Shown in pieces: positions 24,301 through 33,389 of a stretch of DNA of 64,000 bases. Location: positions 1 through 64,000 of the forward strand of contig JACQXE010000051.1 of the NCBI GenBank assembly GCA_016208915.1, in the 5' to 3' direction. The notes beneath the pieces are model-generated. The model saw only the letters and a program-made list of their open reading frames with translations, did no database searches and was not told the DNA's origin. Origin of the DNA: Nitrospirota bacterium (GTDB taxonomy: Bacteria; Nitrospirota; Thermodesulfovibrionia; Thermodesulfovibrionales; UBA1546). How positions within the stretch are numbered: position 1 is the stretch's first letter; each line of letters opens with the position of its first letter. The translations under genes and the position numbers were made by a program.

Positions 24301-24375
24301 TTTCTAAAATCAAAATTTCTGCCGTGAAGCAAAAGAACCAAATCATAGTTTCCGCTGAAGTGTCCCTGCAAATGT
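24301..24375 (-). repeat. remnant repeat R3 upstream of HigBA
   Basis: The minus strand reads HFSGNYDLVLLLHGRNFDFRN. It matches R1 in most positions, so BrnTA and HigBA are each bracketed by members of this repeat family. Confidence 0.5.
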
Positions 24376-24410
24376 CTTACTAAGGAGTTCATTATTAAAG
24401 CCTCATAATT

Positions 24411-24553
24411 TGTCATTCCCGTTCTCCTCGGCGAATCCGCCTGAGTGCGGACAAGCAAAGCGTGTCGGGAATCCTTCTGAAAACAAAGAAAGATTCCGGA
24501 CAAGCCGGAATGACGGAATAAGCGAAACGGAATAAGTGGAACGGAATAAGTGG
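24411..24553. repeat. TGTCATTC palindrome and 14-bp tandem repeat near attR
   Basis: 24411-24515 is an inverted repeat opening TGTCATTCC and closing GGAATGACG, related to 14914-14970. It runs into three copies of a CGGAATAAG-centred 14-bp unit (about 24513-24553). No gene is seen from 24228 to 24675. Confidence 0.7.
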
Positions 24554-24613
24554 ATATGTTGCTTTACTTTTGATCTCATTAGTAACTGTTAAATTCCGGT
24601 TTAAAAAGGCTGG

Positions 24614-24635
24614 CTGTCAGTGAACCGTCAGTAAC
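24614..24635 (+). repeat. tandem 11-bp arm-type repeats next to attR
   Basis: CTGTCAGTGAA followed by CCGTCAGTAAC, matching the pair inside attL at 14750-14771. It ends 39 bp before the attR core. Confidence 0.6.
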
Positions 24636-24674
24636 AGCCTGAAAACCCTTAGAGCAGTAAGGGCTGGAGGGGGT

Positions 24675-24690
24675 CGTCCACCATTTTTTA
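24675..24690. other. right attachment site core (attR)
   Basis: An exact 16-bp copy of 14701-14716. Its last three bases (TTA) also provide the TAA stop of the minus-strand two-CW gene. Confidence 0.7.
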
Positions 24691-24993
24691 TTTGTTATCC
24701 TTCAGTTTGTTCAGCAGGGTGGCGGAGAGTATAAACTCTGTGCCCTCCTCATTTTTTACAAGCTGATAAAATTCGCATTCCTTGCAGCCTTTGAATTTCT
24801 GCGCAAAGAATCCCTGAACCTCTCCCTTACAGAATGTACCGGCAACAATCCAGCATGCCCTTCCTGCATTTTTGCCTCCGTGGATGCCATCAAGCTTTTT
24901 CTCTCTGGTAGCAGAGCATATACCTAGGTCTTCAACTCGCTCTCCGCCAGGCTGTCTTCCGCAGTTTTTGAATTCCCAGCAATTTTTTTTCAT
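24688..24993 (-). CDS. two-CW-type cysteine-rich protein
   Basis: About 101 aa starting MKKNCWEFKNCGRQPGG. It has CW near residue 5 and a second ACWIVAGTFC block, plus CKECEFYQLV, the layout of small two-CW domain proteins with paired Cys motifs, probably metal-binding. The start at 24993 (rather than 25038) places CWEF at the N-terminus as in the family. Function is unknown. Its stop codon lies in the attR core, so island integration could have set its C-terminus. Confidence 0.8.
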   Translation of the reverse strand: MKKNCWEFKNCGRQPGGERVEDLGICSATREKKLDGIHGGKNAGRACWIVAGTFCKGEVQGFFAQKFKGCKECEFYQLVKNEEGTEFILSATLLNKLKDNK

Positions 24994-25141
24994 GCCTTTA
25001 ATCCTCCATGCCGTTTTAATAGCAGTATGACACGGCAAAATGTGTTTTTCGTTTTCATATTGGGATTAACCCTTATTGACCTCTTGTATCTTAATATCTA
25101 TAATGTCATCTATGCCGCAGAAACATTTTAGGATAATATTT

Positions 25142-25393
25142 ATGAAAAAAGCTTTTTTTACGGCAATAGCTTTATCTGTCATTTTTGCCTTTAGCATTAG
25201 TTTTTCCGCTGATAAGGAAAGCTTTCAAATAAAAAAACAGCCTGAGATTCAGCAGGTAAAGCCCAAAAAGCCTGTTAAGATAAAACTCAAGCGCTCAGCA
25301 GAAGGTAGATACACATGGGAACTTTCTGGGGATGATGCTGATGAGATCGCGAGGGTTGATAAAAAGCTGAGGAAACTTTTAAAGGTAGAATGA
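25142..25393 (+). CDS. small exported protein, hypothetical
   Basis: 83 aa starting MKKAFFTAIALSVIFAFSISFSADKE, a clear signal peptide with cleavage likely after FSA. The mature part is Lys/Pro-rich (KKPVKIKLKRSAEGRYTWELSGDDADEIARVDKKLRKLLKVE) and ends in an amphipathic helix. I do not recognise a family. The internal ATG is preferred over an upstream one because it directly starts the signal peptide. Hairpin element A begins 11 bp after the stop. Confidence 0.72.
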   Translation: MKKAFFTAIALSVIFAFSISFSADKESFQIKKQPEIQQVKPKKPVKIKLKRSAEGRYTWELSGDDADEIARVDKKLRKLLKVE

Positions 25394-25403
25394 AAAAGAA
25401 TAT

Positions 25404-25555
25404 ACAACAGCATGTAGTATTCTCGCTCATTCTCGTCCGCCTCGGCGGACTCCGAGGTATTTCGCCTCTCAGTAATTCTTATTCTTATTCTTATTCTTAT
25501 TCTTACTGTCGGAATATCGGCGAAATAAAACCGCTTAAATACCACATGCTATTGT
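25404..25555 (+). repeat. hairpin element A (3' of the small exported-protein gene)
   Basis: Outer arms ACAACAGCATGTAGTATT and its near-complement enclose CGCTCATTC, a GTCCGCC/GGCGGAC hairpin closed by CTCG...CGAG, TTTCGCC, a (TTCTTA)n spacer, and GGCGAAA...CCGCTTAAA. The inner blocks are shared with elements B-E; the arms are unique. Confidence 0.85.
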
Positions 25556-25581
25556 TTTGAATTGATCAAAAGGAGGGTTAA

Positions 25582-26781
25582 ATGAAGATTGTTCTTGCAT
25601 ATTCAGGAGGGCTTGACACATCTGTTGCAATAAAGTGGCTTAAGGAAACCTATAATGCAGAGGTTATTGCCTTTTGTGCAGACCTTGGTCAGGGAGAAGA
25701 CCTTAATGCAGCAAGAAAAAAAGCATTAGGCACAGGCGCATCAAAGGTCTATATTGAAGACCTGAGAGAAGAGTTTGTGAAGAATTACATATTCCCAATG
25801 TTAAGGGCAAGTGCTGTATATGAAGGCGTCTATCTCTTGGGCACATCTATTGCACGCCCGCTCATAGCAAAGAGACAGATAGAGATAGCTGAGAAAGAAA
25901 AGGCAGGCGCTGTCTCCCATGGCGCCACAGGGAAGGGAAATGATCAGGTGAGGTTTGAGCTTACATACTATGCATTAAAGCCTGACATCAAGGTAATCTC
26001 GCCGTGGCGTGAATGGCCTTTTGACTCAAGGCAGTCACTTATAAAGTATGCTGCAAAACACAGGATACCTGTTACTGCGACAAAGAAAAAACCCTATAGC
26101 ACAGACAGAAATCTTTTTCATATAAGTTACGAGGGCGGGATACTCGAGGACCCATGGAAAGAACCGCCTTCAGATATGTTTGCAATGACAGTCCCTCCCC
26201 AGAAGGCGCCGGATAAAACATCCTATTTAGATATAACATATGACAAAGGCAATCCTGTTGCGCTAAATAGCAAGAGAATGTCTCCGGCAAAATTGCTCGA
26301 TAGGCTCAACAATATCGCCGGCAAAAATGGAATCGGCAGGGTTGATATGGTAGAAAACAGATATGTCGGCATGAAATCGCGCGGCATATATGAAACCCCG
26401 GGAGGGACAGCGCTTCATATTGCGCACAGGGCAGTTGAATCCATAACTCTTGACAGGGAGGTTATGCACCTGAGGGATTCCTTGGTGCCGAGATACGCTG
26501 AGTTGGTATATTATGGTTACTGGTTTTCTCCGGAGCGGAAGATGCTTCAGACGCTTATAGATAAGATTCAGAATGTTGTGACAGGAACAGTAAGATTAAA
26601 ACTTTATAAAGGCAATTGTCAGGTTGTTGGAAGGAAATCTCCAAGGTCGCTTTATCATCCTGAACTCGCAACATTCGAGGCTGAAAAGATATATAACCAG
26701 AAAGATGCAGAAGGATTTATAAAACTGAATGCCCTGAGGCTGAAGATAGCAAGAATAACAAATAAAGGATTCAAGGGGTAG
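25582..26781 (+). CDS. argG: argininosuccinate synthase
   Basis: This 399-aa protein is full length for the family. [18 protein letters not shown] is the PP-loop ATP-binding motif, [16 protein letters not shown] near 112-127 contacts citrulline and aspartate, and [16 protein letters not shown] is conserved. The enzyme joins citrulline and aspartate with ATP in arginine synthesis. RBS AAAGGAGGG. Its final codons (NKGFKG) fall in an 8-bp-period tandem stretch (26768-26842), suggesting recent change of the C-terminus. Confidence 0.97.
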   Translation: MKIVLAYSGGLDTSVAIKWLKETYNAEVIAFCADLGQGEDLNAARKKALGTGASKVYIEDLREEFVKNYIFPMLRASAVYEGVYLLGTSIARPLIAKRQIEIAEKEKAGAVSHGATGKGNDQVRFELTYYALKPDIKVISPWREWPFDSRQSLIKYAAKHRIPVTATKKKPYSTDRNLFHISYEGGILEDPWKEPPSDMFAMTVPPQKAPDKTSYLDITYDKGNPVALNSKRMSPAKLLDRLNNIAGKNGIGRVDMVENRYVGMKSRGIYETPGGTALHIAHRAVESITLDREVMHLRDSLVPRYAELVYYGYWFSPERKMLQTLIDKIQNVVTGTVRLKLYKGNCQVVGRKSPRSLYHPELATFEAEKIYNQKDAEGFIKLNALRLKIARITNKGFKG

Positions 26782-26842
26782 AGGTGTCAAGGGATCGAGC
26801 GAGACGCTGAGAAACAAATCACTCGAACCCTCGAATCCTTGA
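26768..26842. repeat. octamer-like tandem repeats at the argG 3' end
   Basis: Degenerate units (GGATTCAA, GGGGTAGA, GGTGTCAA, GGGATCGA) are followed by reverse-type units (CTCGAACC, CTCGAATC, CTTGACC). They fill the argG-dprA gap. Confidence 0.5.
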
Positions 26843-26854
26843 CCACTATTAAAC

Positions 26855-27940
26855 ATGTCTGACCTTAAATACTGGATTGCCTTGACAGAGGTCCCTGATA
26901 TAGGGCCTGTGACAGCAAGGAAACTGCTTGCTGTCTACAAAAAACCTGAAGATATATTCAGCGCTTCGCAGAAAGAGCTTCGGAGCGTAGAAGGAATAAG
27001 CGCAAGAAAGGCAAAAAACCTAAAGGAATATTCAGGCTGGGAAAGTATAGAGAGGCAGATTAAAAAACTCGAGAATAAAGGGATAAGGGTAGTAACATTA
27101 AGGAGTGACGACTATCCTGAAGCATTCAGAGAAATAGAAGATACTCCGCTCATTCTCTATGTAAAAGGCAATATAGAGCGTGATGACAGATATGCTGTTG
27201 CAGTTGTCGGCTCAAGAAAACTTACTCCATATGGCCAGTTTGTCGCTGAAAAACTGTCATCAGAACTTTCTTCAATAGGAATGACTATTGTCAGCGGCAT
27301 GGCAAGGGGGATTGATACCGCAGCTCATAAGGCAGCCATAAACTCTGGCGGCAGAAGCATTGCTGTATTGGGTTCCGGGATTGATGTGCCATATCCTCCT
27401 GAAAATAAGATTCTGATGGATAAGATAGCCAATTCAGGATATGTTATGAGCGAGTTTCCTCCCGGCACACAGCCTGAGAGAGAAAATTTTCCCAGAAGGA
27501 ACAGGCTTATAAGCGCATTGTCTCTCGGCGTGCTTGTTGTGGAGGCAACTGCTGACAGCGGTTCATTAATCACAGCGAATTATGCAATGGAGCAGGGTAA
27601 AGAGGTCTTTGCCGTGCCGGGCAATATTAACTCCAAAAATTCAGAGGGTACAAATACCCTTATAAAAAATGGCGCAAAACTTGTTCAGACTATGGAAGAT
27701 ATAATAGAGGAACTTGCGCTTGTGCTTAGAGGCTTCATAAAGTCAAAAGTAAAATCAAAGATAGTACTTTCAGATGAGGAGAAAAGGGTTTGTGATATAA
27801 TGACACCAGAACCAAAACATATTGATATGCTCTCAAGAGAGAGCGGAATGCCTGCGTCAAAGTTGCTCGGCATTCTCCTCCACCTCGAATTAAAAGGCGT
27901 TGTGAAGCAGGTTGAGGGCAAAAAATTCTATCTGCTATAA
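26855..27940 (+). CDS. dprA: DNA-processing protein DprA
   Basis: This 361-aa protein has an N-terminal HhH/SAM-like region (EVPDIGPVTARKLLAVY), then the Rossmann-like core with AVVGSRKLTPYGQ, SGMARGIDTAAHKAAI, GSGIDVPYPPEN, SEFPPGTQPERENFPRRNRLISALS and SGSLITANYAMEQGKEVFAVPGNI. A C-terminal winged helix (DMLSRESGMPASKLLGILLHLELKG) follows. DprA loads RecA on incoming single-stranded DNA. It lies 21 bp before topA, a common pairing. Confidence 0.97.
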   Translation: MSDLKYWIALTEVPDIGPVTARKLLAVYKKPEDIFSASQKELRSVEGISARKAKNLKEYSGWESIERQIKKLENKGIRVVTLRSDDYPEAFREIEDTPLILYVKGNIERDDRYAVAVVGSRKLTPYGQFVAEKLSSELSSIGMTIVSGMARGIDTAAHKAAINSGGRSIAVLGSGIDVPYPPENKILMDKIANSGYVMSEFPPGTQPERENFPRRNRLISALSLGVLVVEATADSGSLITANYAMEQGKEVFAVPGNINSKNSEGTNTLIKNGAKLVQTMEDIIEELALVLRGFIKSKVKSKIVLSDEEKRVCDIMTPEPKHIDMLSRESGMPASKLLGILLHLELKGVVKQVEGKKFYLL

Positions 27941-27961
27941 AAACAGGAGGCAACAGAACAG

Positions 27962-30280
27962 ATGAATTCAGTAGTTATTGTTGAGTCACCGGCAAAATCA
28001 AAGACGATAAACAAGATACTTGGCAAGGGATTTTCAGTAAAGGCATCAATTGGTCATATAAAGGACCTGCCTCAAAAAAAACTCGGGGTTGATGTTGAGA
28101 AGAACTTTGAACCCTCTTATGTTGTCATTCCCGGCAAGGAGAAGATAATAAAGGAATTGAGAGGTTCTGCAAAAGAGGCGGATAATGTCTACATAGCAAC
28201 AGACCCTGACAGAGAGGGAGAGGCAATAGCCTGGCATATCGCTGAGGTAATTGAAGGCAATCCGGAAAAGGTCTTCAGGGTTGTGTTCAATGAGATTACA
28301 GAAAGGGCTGTGAAAGAGGCAATAAAGAATCCTCGTCGTATTGATATGAATCTTGTTGACGCACAGCAGGCAAGAAGGATACTCGACAGGCTTGTAGGCT
28401 ATGGCCTGAGTCCTCTTCTGTGGAAAAAAGTGAGAAAGGGATTGAGCGCAGGCAGGGTGCAGTCAGTGGCTGTAAGGCTTGTTGTTGACAGAGAACGCGA
28501 GATATCTGCATTCCAGAAAGAAGAGTACTGGTCAATAAATGCGCAGTTTGAGGGCGCTAAACCACCACAGTTTTGGGCACGGCTGTCAAAGATCAGTGAA
28601 AAGACAGGAATCAGCAGTCAGAAATCAGAAGCAGAAAGAAAATTTCTTATCCCGAATGAGGAAAGCGCAACTAAGATTGTTGATTATCTAAAGGGCAAAG
28701 AGTTCATACTTCAGAAGATAGAAAAAAAGAACAAAAAGCGTATGCCTTATCCTCCTTTTATTACCAGCACGCTCCAGCAGGCAGCTGCGCGGGAATTAAG
28801 ATTTACAGCAAAAAAGACAATGTCTATCGCACAACAGTTATATGAGGGCATAGAGGTGGGCAAGGAAGGCTCTGTTGGTCTTATAACATATATGAGGACA
28901 GACTCCCACAGAGTTGCGCCTGAGGCTCAGGAATGGGCAAGAGAACTTATCGGGAAGACATTCGGAAAAAACTATGTCCCTGAAAAACCTCCTGTATACA
29001 AGAGCAAGTCATCTGCTCAGGACGCGCATGAGGCAATAAGACCTACATATGCCAACATGAAACCTGAGGATGTAACGACATATCTTTCAAAGGAGCAACT
29101 CGTCCTTTACACTCTGATATGGAATCGTTTTTTATCAAGCCAGATGGCGCCTGCTCAGCTTGAACAGACAACATTTATAATAGGTACGAGGCTGCAGGGG
29201 TCTGTTGATATTGATGAAGGAAACGACTTCAGGGCATCAGGCACAGTTATCAGGTTCCGTGGTTTTATGGCGTTATGTACAGAGAGTAAAGAAGAAACAG
29301 AGGATGAGGAAACCAAGATACTCCCTGCTCTGAAAGAGGGAGAAAGGCTTAAACTTCTTGAACTCCTGCCCAAGCAGCATTTTACCCAGCCGCTGCCGCG
29401 TTATTCTGAGGCAACACTGGTAAAAGTACTCGAAGAGAAGGGCATAGGAAGACCGAGCACCTATGCGGCAATATTATCCACAATACAGGACAGAAAATAT
29501 GTGCATAAGGAAGAAGGAAAGTTTGCTCCCACAGAACTCGGGATTGTAGTTAATGATATGCTGGTTGAAAAATTTTCAGATGTTCTGGATATAGGCTTTA
29601 CTGCAAAACTCGAGGACAGGCTTGATAACATAGAAGAAGGAAAGATAAGGTGGGTAAAGGTGGTGAAGGATTTCTATAAGCCGTTCAGTCATGATCTTAC
29701 AGAGGCAACAAAGAGCACAGACAGGGTAAAACCACAGGATATTCCGACTGAAGAAAAGTGCGATAAATGCGGTCAGCCGATGGTGATACGATGGGGCAGG
29801 CACGGCAGGTTTATGGCATGTTCTGGTTATCCTGAATGCAAAAACACAAAACCGCTTGAGGGTCAGGAGAGAAAAGACCAGCCAGCAGCAAGCAGCCGGC
29901 AGACAGATGAAAAATGTGAGAAATGCGGCGCCCCGATGGTCATTAAGGCAGGGAGATATGGAAATTTCCTCGCCTGCTCAAAATATCCTGAGTGCAAGGC
30001 TACAAAGCCTCTGCCAACAGGCATCAAATGCCCGCTCGATGGCGGTGATATCATTGAGAGGCGGACAAAAAAAGGTAAGCTTTTCTGGAGTTGCAGCAAT
30101 TATCCTAAATGCAAATTCGCGTCCTGGTACAGACCTGTTCCTCAGATATGTCCAGAATGCAAATCACCTTATCTCATGGAAAGACGGGGGAAAGACGGGA
30201 CAGTAATTATTGTTTGTCCAAACAAAGAATGTGACTATAAGACTGACGTAAAGACCACAGAGCAGGGACAGGGAAAGTAG
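27962..30280 (+). CDS. topA: DNA topoisomerase I
   Basis: This 772-aa type IA topoisomerase has a TOPRIM domain (VVIVESPAKSKTINKIL; ATDPDREGEAIAWH), the catalytic Tyr in GLITYMRTDSHR, and four C-terminal zinc ribbons (CDKCGQPM, CEKCGAPM, KCPLDGG...CSNYPKC, ICPECKSP...CPNKEC). It relaxes negative supercoils. A heptamer array at 28610-28637 encodes part of GISSQKSEAERK in the linker after the REREISAFQKEEYWSI region, an in-frame insert. It ends next to hisF with no gap. Confidence 0.97.
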   Translation: MNSVVIVESPAKSKTINKILGKGFSVKASIGHIKDLPQKKLGVDVEKNFEPSYVVIPGKEKIIKELRGSAKEADNVYIATDPDREGEAIAWHIAEVIEGNPEKVFRVVFNEITERAVKEAIKNPRRIDMNLVDAQQARRILDRLVGYGLSPLLWKKVRKGLSAGRVQSVAVRLVVDREREISAFQKEEYWSINAQFEGAKPPQFWARLSKISEKTGISSQKSEAERKFLIPNEESATKIVDYLKGKEFILQKIEKKNKKRMPYPPFITSTLQQAAARELRFTAKKTMSIAQQLYEGIEVGKEGSVGLITYMRTDSHRVAPEAQEWARELIGKTFGKNYVPEKPPVYKSKSSAQDAHEAIRPTYANMKPEDVTTYLSKEQLVLYTLIWNRFLSSQMAPAQLEQTTFIIGTRLQGSVDIDEGNDFRASGTVIRFRGFMALCTESKEETEDEETKILPALKEGERLKLLELLPKQHFTQPLPRYSEATLVKVLEEKGIGRPSTYAAILSTIQDRKYVHKEEGKFAPTELGIVVNDMLVEKFSDVLDIGFTAKLEDRLDNIEEGKIRWVKVVKDFYKPFSHDLTEATKSTDRVKPQDIPTEEKCDKCGQPMVIRWGRHGRFMACSGYPECKNTKPLEGQERKDQPAASSRQTDEKCEKCGAPMVIKAGRYGNFLACSKYPECKATKPLPTGIKCPLDGGDIIERRTKKGKLFWSCSNYPKCKFASWYRPVPQICPECKSPYLMERRGKDGTVIIVCPNKECDYKTDVKTTEQGQGK
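28610..28637. repeat. in-frame heptamer array in topA
   Basis: Units ATCAGCA GTCAGAA ATCAGAA GCAGAAA are translated as ISSQKSEAE within TopA. Confidence 0.65.
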
Positions 30281-31126
30281 ATGCTTGCCAAAAGAATAAT
30301 CCCATGCCTTGATGTTAAAGACGGCAGGGTTGTAAAAGGCGTGAGTTTTCTGAATCTCAGGGATGCCGGGGATCCTGTTGAGAACGCAAAATTCTATGAT
30401 GAGCAGGGCGCTGACGAGCTTGTATTCCTCGACATAACAGCCTCTCATGAAAAAAGGAATATCATTATTGATGTTGTTATGAGGACTGCTGAAGATGTCT
30501 TTATGCCTTTGACCGTTGGAGGAGGCATAAAAACACTCGATGATATAAGAGAACTTTTGAAATCAGGGTGCGATAAGGTCTCTGTAAATACTGCAGCTGT
30601 CAAGGATCCCATTTTTGTAAAAAGGGCGGCAGAGAGATTCGGGAGTCAGTGCATTGTTGTTGCGATTGATGCAAAACGCGTAATTGCAGGGATGACATTC
30701 ACAGAGGATGAGAAGTGGATGAACGAATCATCTTTAAGAGAAGTGACTCTCCGAGATAATGAAGAAGCCAGTGATCTCAGGTGGGCTATATCTACACACG
30801 GCGGAAGAAAGATGAAAAGGATAGATGCTGTAAAATGGGCAAAAAAGATGGAAGACCTTGGCGCAGGAGAGATCCTTCTTACGAGCATGGACAGGGATGG
30901 AACAAAGGACGGTTATGACATCGAACTCACAAGGACAATAGCTGAGGCTGTATCCATCCCGGTTATAGCATCCGGCGGTGTAGGCACGCTTGAACATCTG
31001 TACGAAGGCCTTGTGCATGGCAAGGCAGATGCAGCCCTCGCTGCCTCGATATTCCACTATAGAGAGTATACAATTAAAGAAGCAAAGGAATATCTCAAAG
31101 CCAAAGGCGTGGCTGTAAGGCTGTAG
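30281..31126 (+). CDS. hisF: imidazole glycerol phosphate synthase subunit HisF
   Basis: This (beta/alpha)8 barrel protein has [18 protein letters not shown] with the catalytic Asp, [25 protein letters not shown], the second Asp in [15 protein letters not shown], and [14 protein letters not shown]. With HisH it makes IGP and AICAR. At 281 aa it is about 28 residues longer than usual. The extra segment (about residues 133-165, [27 protein letters not shown] split by charged residues) sits between AIDAKRV and the usual THGGRK loop. The start is ATG directly abutting the topA stop. Confidence 0.95.
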   Translation: MLAKRIIPCLDVKDGRVVKGVSFLNLRDAGDPVENAKFYDEQGADELVFLDITASHEKRNIIIDVVMRTAEDVFMPLTVGGGIKTLDDIRELLKSGCDKVSVNTAAVKDPIFVKRAAERFGSQCIVVAIDAKRVIAGMTFTEDEKWMNESSLREVTLRDNEEASDLRWAISTHGGRKMKRIDAVKWAKKMEDLGAGEILLTSMDRDGTKDGYDIELTRTIAEAVSIPVIASGGVGTLEHLYEGLVHGKADAALAASIFHYREYTIKEAKEYLKAKGVAVRL

Positions 31127-31230
31127 ATTCTACTCTTCAGTCCCGTATCTCTGCCTTTCCAAACTTCCTGTTATCCGCACATTTAGAATCTGCTATAATT
31201 TTCAATAGTACAGATAAAAGAGAGGGAAAT

Positions 31231-31458
31231 ATGGCAGAAAGGAATAATAAACTTGATGAAATATCAAATCAACTTAACGAAAATATATTAGCCGTAAAGG
31301 GAACATTAGAACTCATAGATACCTCAGTTACAGAAGACGAACTGCAAGAACTTTTGCATAAGGCAATTGAAAGGATGGACGTGATTCAGGGACTATCTAA
31401 CAATATGCTTGCTGTTTTAAAAAATTGCTTTGACAAATTAGGTGAGACTAAGAAATGA
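31231..31458 (+). CDS. small helical hypothetical protein
   Basis: 75 aa, all helical and acidic, preceded by GAGAGGG and a TATAAT box at 31194-31199. A pattern of KLDEISNQLNENILAVKGTLELID and LLHKAIERMDVIQGLSNNMLAVL suggests two antiparallel helices resembling a histidine-kinase dimerisation or four-helix bundle, but there is no phospho-His motif. I cannot assign a function. It stands alone between hisF and convergent aspS. Confidence 0.6.
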   Translation: MAERNNKLDEISNQLNENILAVKGTLELIDTSVTEDELQELLHKAIERMDVIQGLSNNMLAVLKNCFDKLGETKK

Positions 31459-31586
31459 CAAGTGCCGCAGTTGAATGTTGCAGTAGTTAAAATATAATGT
31501 TAGCCTGCAAATTTCTCCTGTTACTCTTTATTTTGGGATATCTCTAAAATTGCTGACAAATAGGTGTAATGACCGATTTTGCTTTA

Positions 31587-33389
31587 TTACTCCACCGGCA
31601 TGTCGGTCTTGATATGTAGTTCTTTGAGTTGTTTCGGTTCAACTGTTGATGGAGCTCCTGACATCATACAGAATGCTTTTTGGGTCTTCGGGAAGGCAAT
31701 TACATCTCTGATTGACGTTGCTCCAACCATTATCATCACAAGCCTGTCAAGGCCAAGTGCCAATCCGCCATGCGGAGGCGCGCCATACTGAAGCGCATCG
31801 AGCAGGAATCCGAATTTCATCCTTGCCTCTTCATCAGGCATATTCAGAACCTCGAACATCTTCTTCTGGACATCCTGCCTATGTATACGAATGCTTCCTC
31901 CGCCTATTTCATATCCATTAAGGACAATATCATATGCCTTTGCTCTTAAACCAGTGAACAGTGAACGGTGAACAGTGAACAGTTCCGGATCTGACAGATT
32001 CAATGAAAGCATCTTCTCCATATCCTCATTCATTGGTGATGTGAATGGATGGTGCATTGCCTGAAATCTTGCTTCTTCTTCATCCCATTCAAGAAGAGGA
32101 AAATCGAGTATCCATGCAAACTTGTATCCGGGCTGAATGAGTTTTAATCTTTTGCCGAGTTCTAATCTTAGTCGGCTCAGGATGTCGTAAGTCACTTTTG
32201 GCTTATCAGCAATAAAGAGCATAATGTCACCTTCTTCTGCTTCAAGCCTTTGAGCCATCTGTCTTAAAACATCCTCAGGGAAGAACTTTGACATTGGTGA
32301 TTCAAAACCATTTTTGACCTTTATCCATGCAAGGCCTTTTGCGCCGAATAACTGCGCCTCTGCTGTGAGCATGTCTATGTCTTTCCTTGAAAGCCCTGCC
32401 ATTCCTTTTCCAGTGATTGCCTTAACCATCCCGCCTGATTGGAGTGCATCGAGGAACACCTTGAATGTGCCTTTTGAAGCGAGATCTGCCATGTCTTTAA
32501 GTTCAAGCCCGAATCTTAAATCTGGTTTGTCATTGCCGAATCTCTCCATTGATTCATGATAGCTTAATCTTTGGAATGGAATTTCTATCTCTGTGCCGAG
32601 CACTTCCTTGAAGAGCTTTCGCATCATCCCTTCTATAAGTGAGAGGATATCCTCCTTGTCAATAAAAGACATCTCTAAATCAACCTGTGTAAATTCAGGC
32701 TGCCTGTCTGCGCGGAGGTCTTCATCACGGAAGCATTTTACGATCTGAAAATATTTTTCTAAACCTGAAACCATCAGTATCTGCTTGAAAAGCTGTGGTG
32801 ATTGTGGAAGCGCATAGAAATGTCCAGGATTCAGACGGCTTGGGACAAGATAATCCCTTGCTCCTTCAGGAGTTGATTTTGTGAGCATTGGCGTTTCGAT
32901 CTCGAGGAATCCCCTCTCATCAAAGTAGTCCCTTACGACCTTCGTGATTTTATGACGCATGATTAAATTCTGCTGCATCTCAGGTCTTCTCAGATCAAGA
33001 TACCTGTGCTTTAATCTCAGCACCTCCCCTGCATCAGCAGCCTCCTCCATGTTATACGGAAGTGGCGATGCCTCATTCAGGACTTCGAGTTTCTGAACAT
33101 ACATCTCTACCATTCCTGTTGGGATTGAGGTATTTTCTGTGCCTTCAGGTCTTTTTCTGATTTCACCTGATACAGCGATGACATACTCTGCCCTCAGGTC
33201 ATGCGCCATAGAATGCGCATCACCTGCAATATCAGGGCTGAATACAACCTGACACAGGCCGCTCCTGTCTCTGAGATCTATGAATATAAGTCCGCCGTGG
33301 TCTCTTCGCCTAAATATCCATCCAGCAAGATTTAGACTTGAGCCAATGTCAGATTCTTTTAGTTCACCACACCCTTTATCTCTTTTCAT
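31587..33389 (-). CDS. aspS: aspartyl-tRNA synthetase
   Basis: This 600-aa bacterial-type class II synthetase has an N-terminal OB fold ([22 protein letters not shown]), motif 2 ([20 protein letters not shown]), the GAD insertion domain, and motif 3 ([13 protein letters not shown]). A heptamer array at 31952-31982 inserts [11 protein letters not shown] just before [17 protein letters not shown], a loop that is shorter in standard AspRS. The insertion is in frame and outside the catalytic motifs. It overlaps the end of the upstream rluB gene by 14 bp. Confidence 0.97.
   Translation of the reverse strand: MKRDKGCGELKESDIGSSLNLAGWIFRRRDHGGLIFIDLRDRSGLCQVVFSPDIAGDAHSMAHDLRAEYVIAVSGEIRKRPEGTENTSIPTGMVEMYVQKLEVLNEASPLPYNMEEAADAGEVLRLKHRYLDLRRPEMQQNLIMRHKITKVVRDYFDERGFLEIETPMLTKSTPEGARDYLVPSRLNPGHFYALPQSPQLFKQILMVSGLEKYFQIVKCFRDEDLRADRQPEFTQVDLEMSFIDKEDILSLIEGMMRKLFKEVLGTEIEIPFQRLSYHESMERFGNDKPDLRFGLELKDMADLASKGTFKVFLDALQSGGMVKAITGKGMAGLSRKDIDMLTAEAQLFGAKGLAWIKVKNGFESPMSKFFPEDVLRQMAQRLEAEEGDIMLFIADKPKVTYDILSRLRLELGKRLKLIQPGYKFAWILDFPLLEWDEEEARFQAMHHPFTSPMNEDMEKMLSLNLSDPELFTVHRSLFTGLRAKAYDIVLNGYEIGGGSIRIHRQDVQKKMFEVLNMPDEEARMKFGFLLDALQYGAPPHGGLALGLDRLVMIMVGATSIRDVIAFPKTQKAFCMMSGAPSTVEPKQLKELHIKTDMPVE
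31952..31982. repeat. in-frame heptamer array in aspS
   Basis: CAGTGAA CAGTGAA CGGTGAA CAGTGAA CAG on the plus strand; the minus strand encodes [11 protein letters not shown] within AspRS. Confidence 0.9.

Noticed and set aside
22741-24375. True integron attC sites between the toxin-antitoxin pairs
   Set aside because: A RYYYAAC-like box can be seen in R1 but no matching GTTRRRY partner or the expected fold, and no IntI gene.
24291-24503. 70-aa minus-strand ORF
   Set aside because: It combines remnant repeat R3 with a TGTCATTC palindrome; probably not a real gene as a whole.
14701-24690. Integrase or transposase gene in the island
   Set aside because: No tyrosine or serine recombinase or DDE transposase motif was found in any frame of the interval.
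25249-25545. 98-aa minus-strand ORF with RIRIRIRI repeats
   Set aside because: It is the translation of the TTCTTA tandem spacer of hairpin element A and antisense to a secreted-protein gene.
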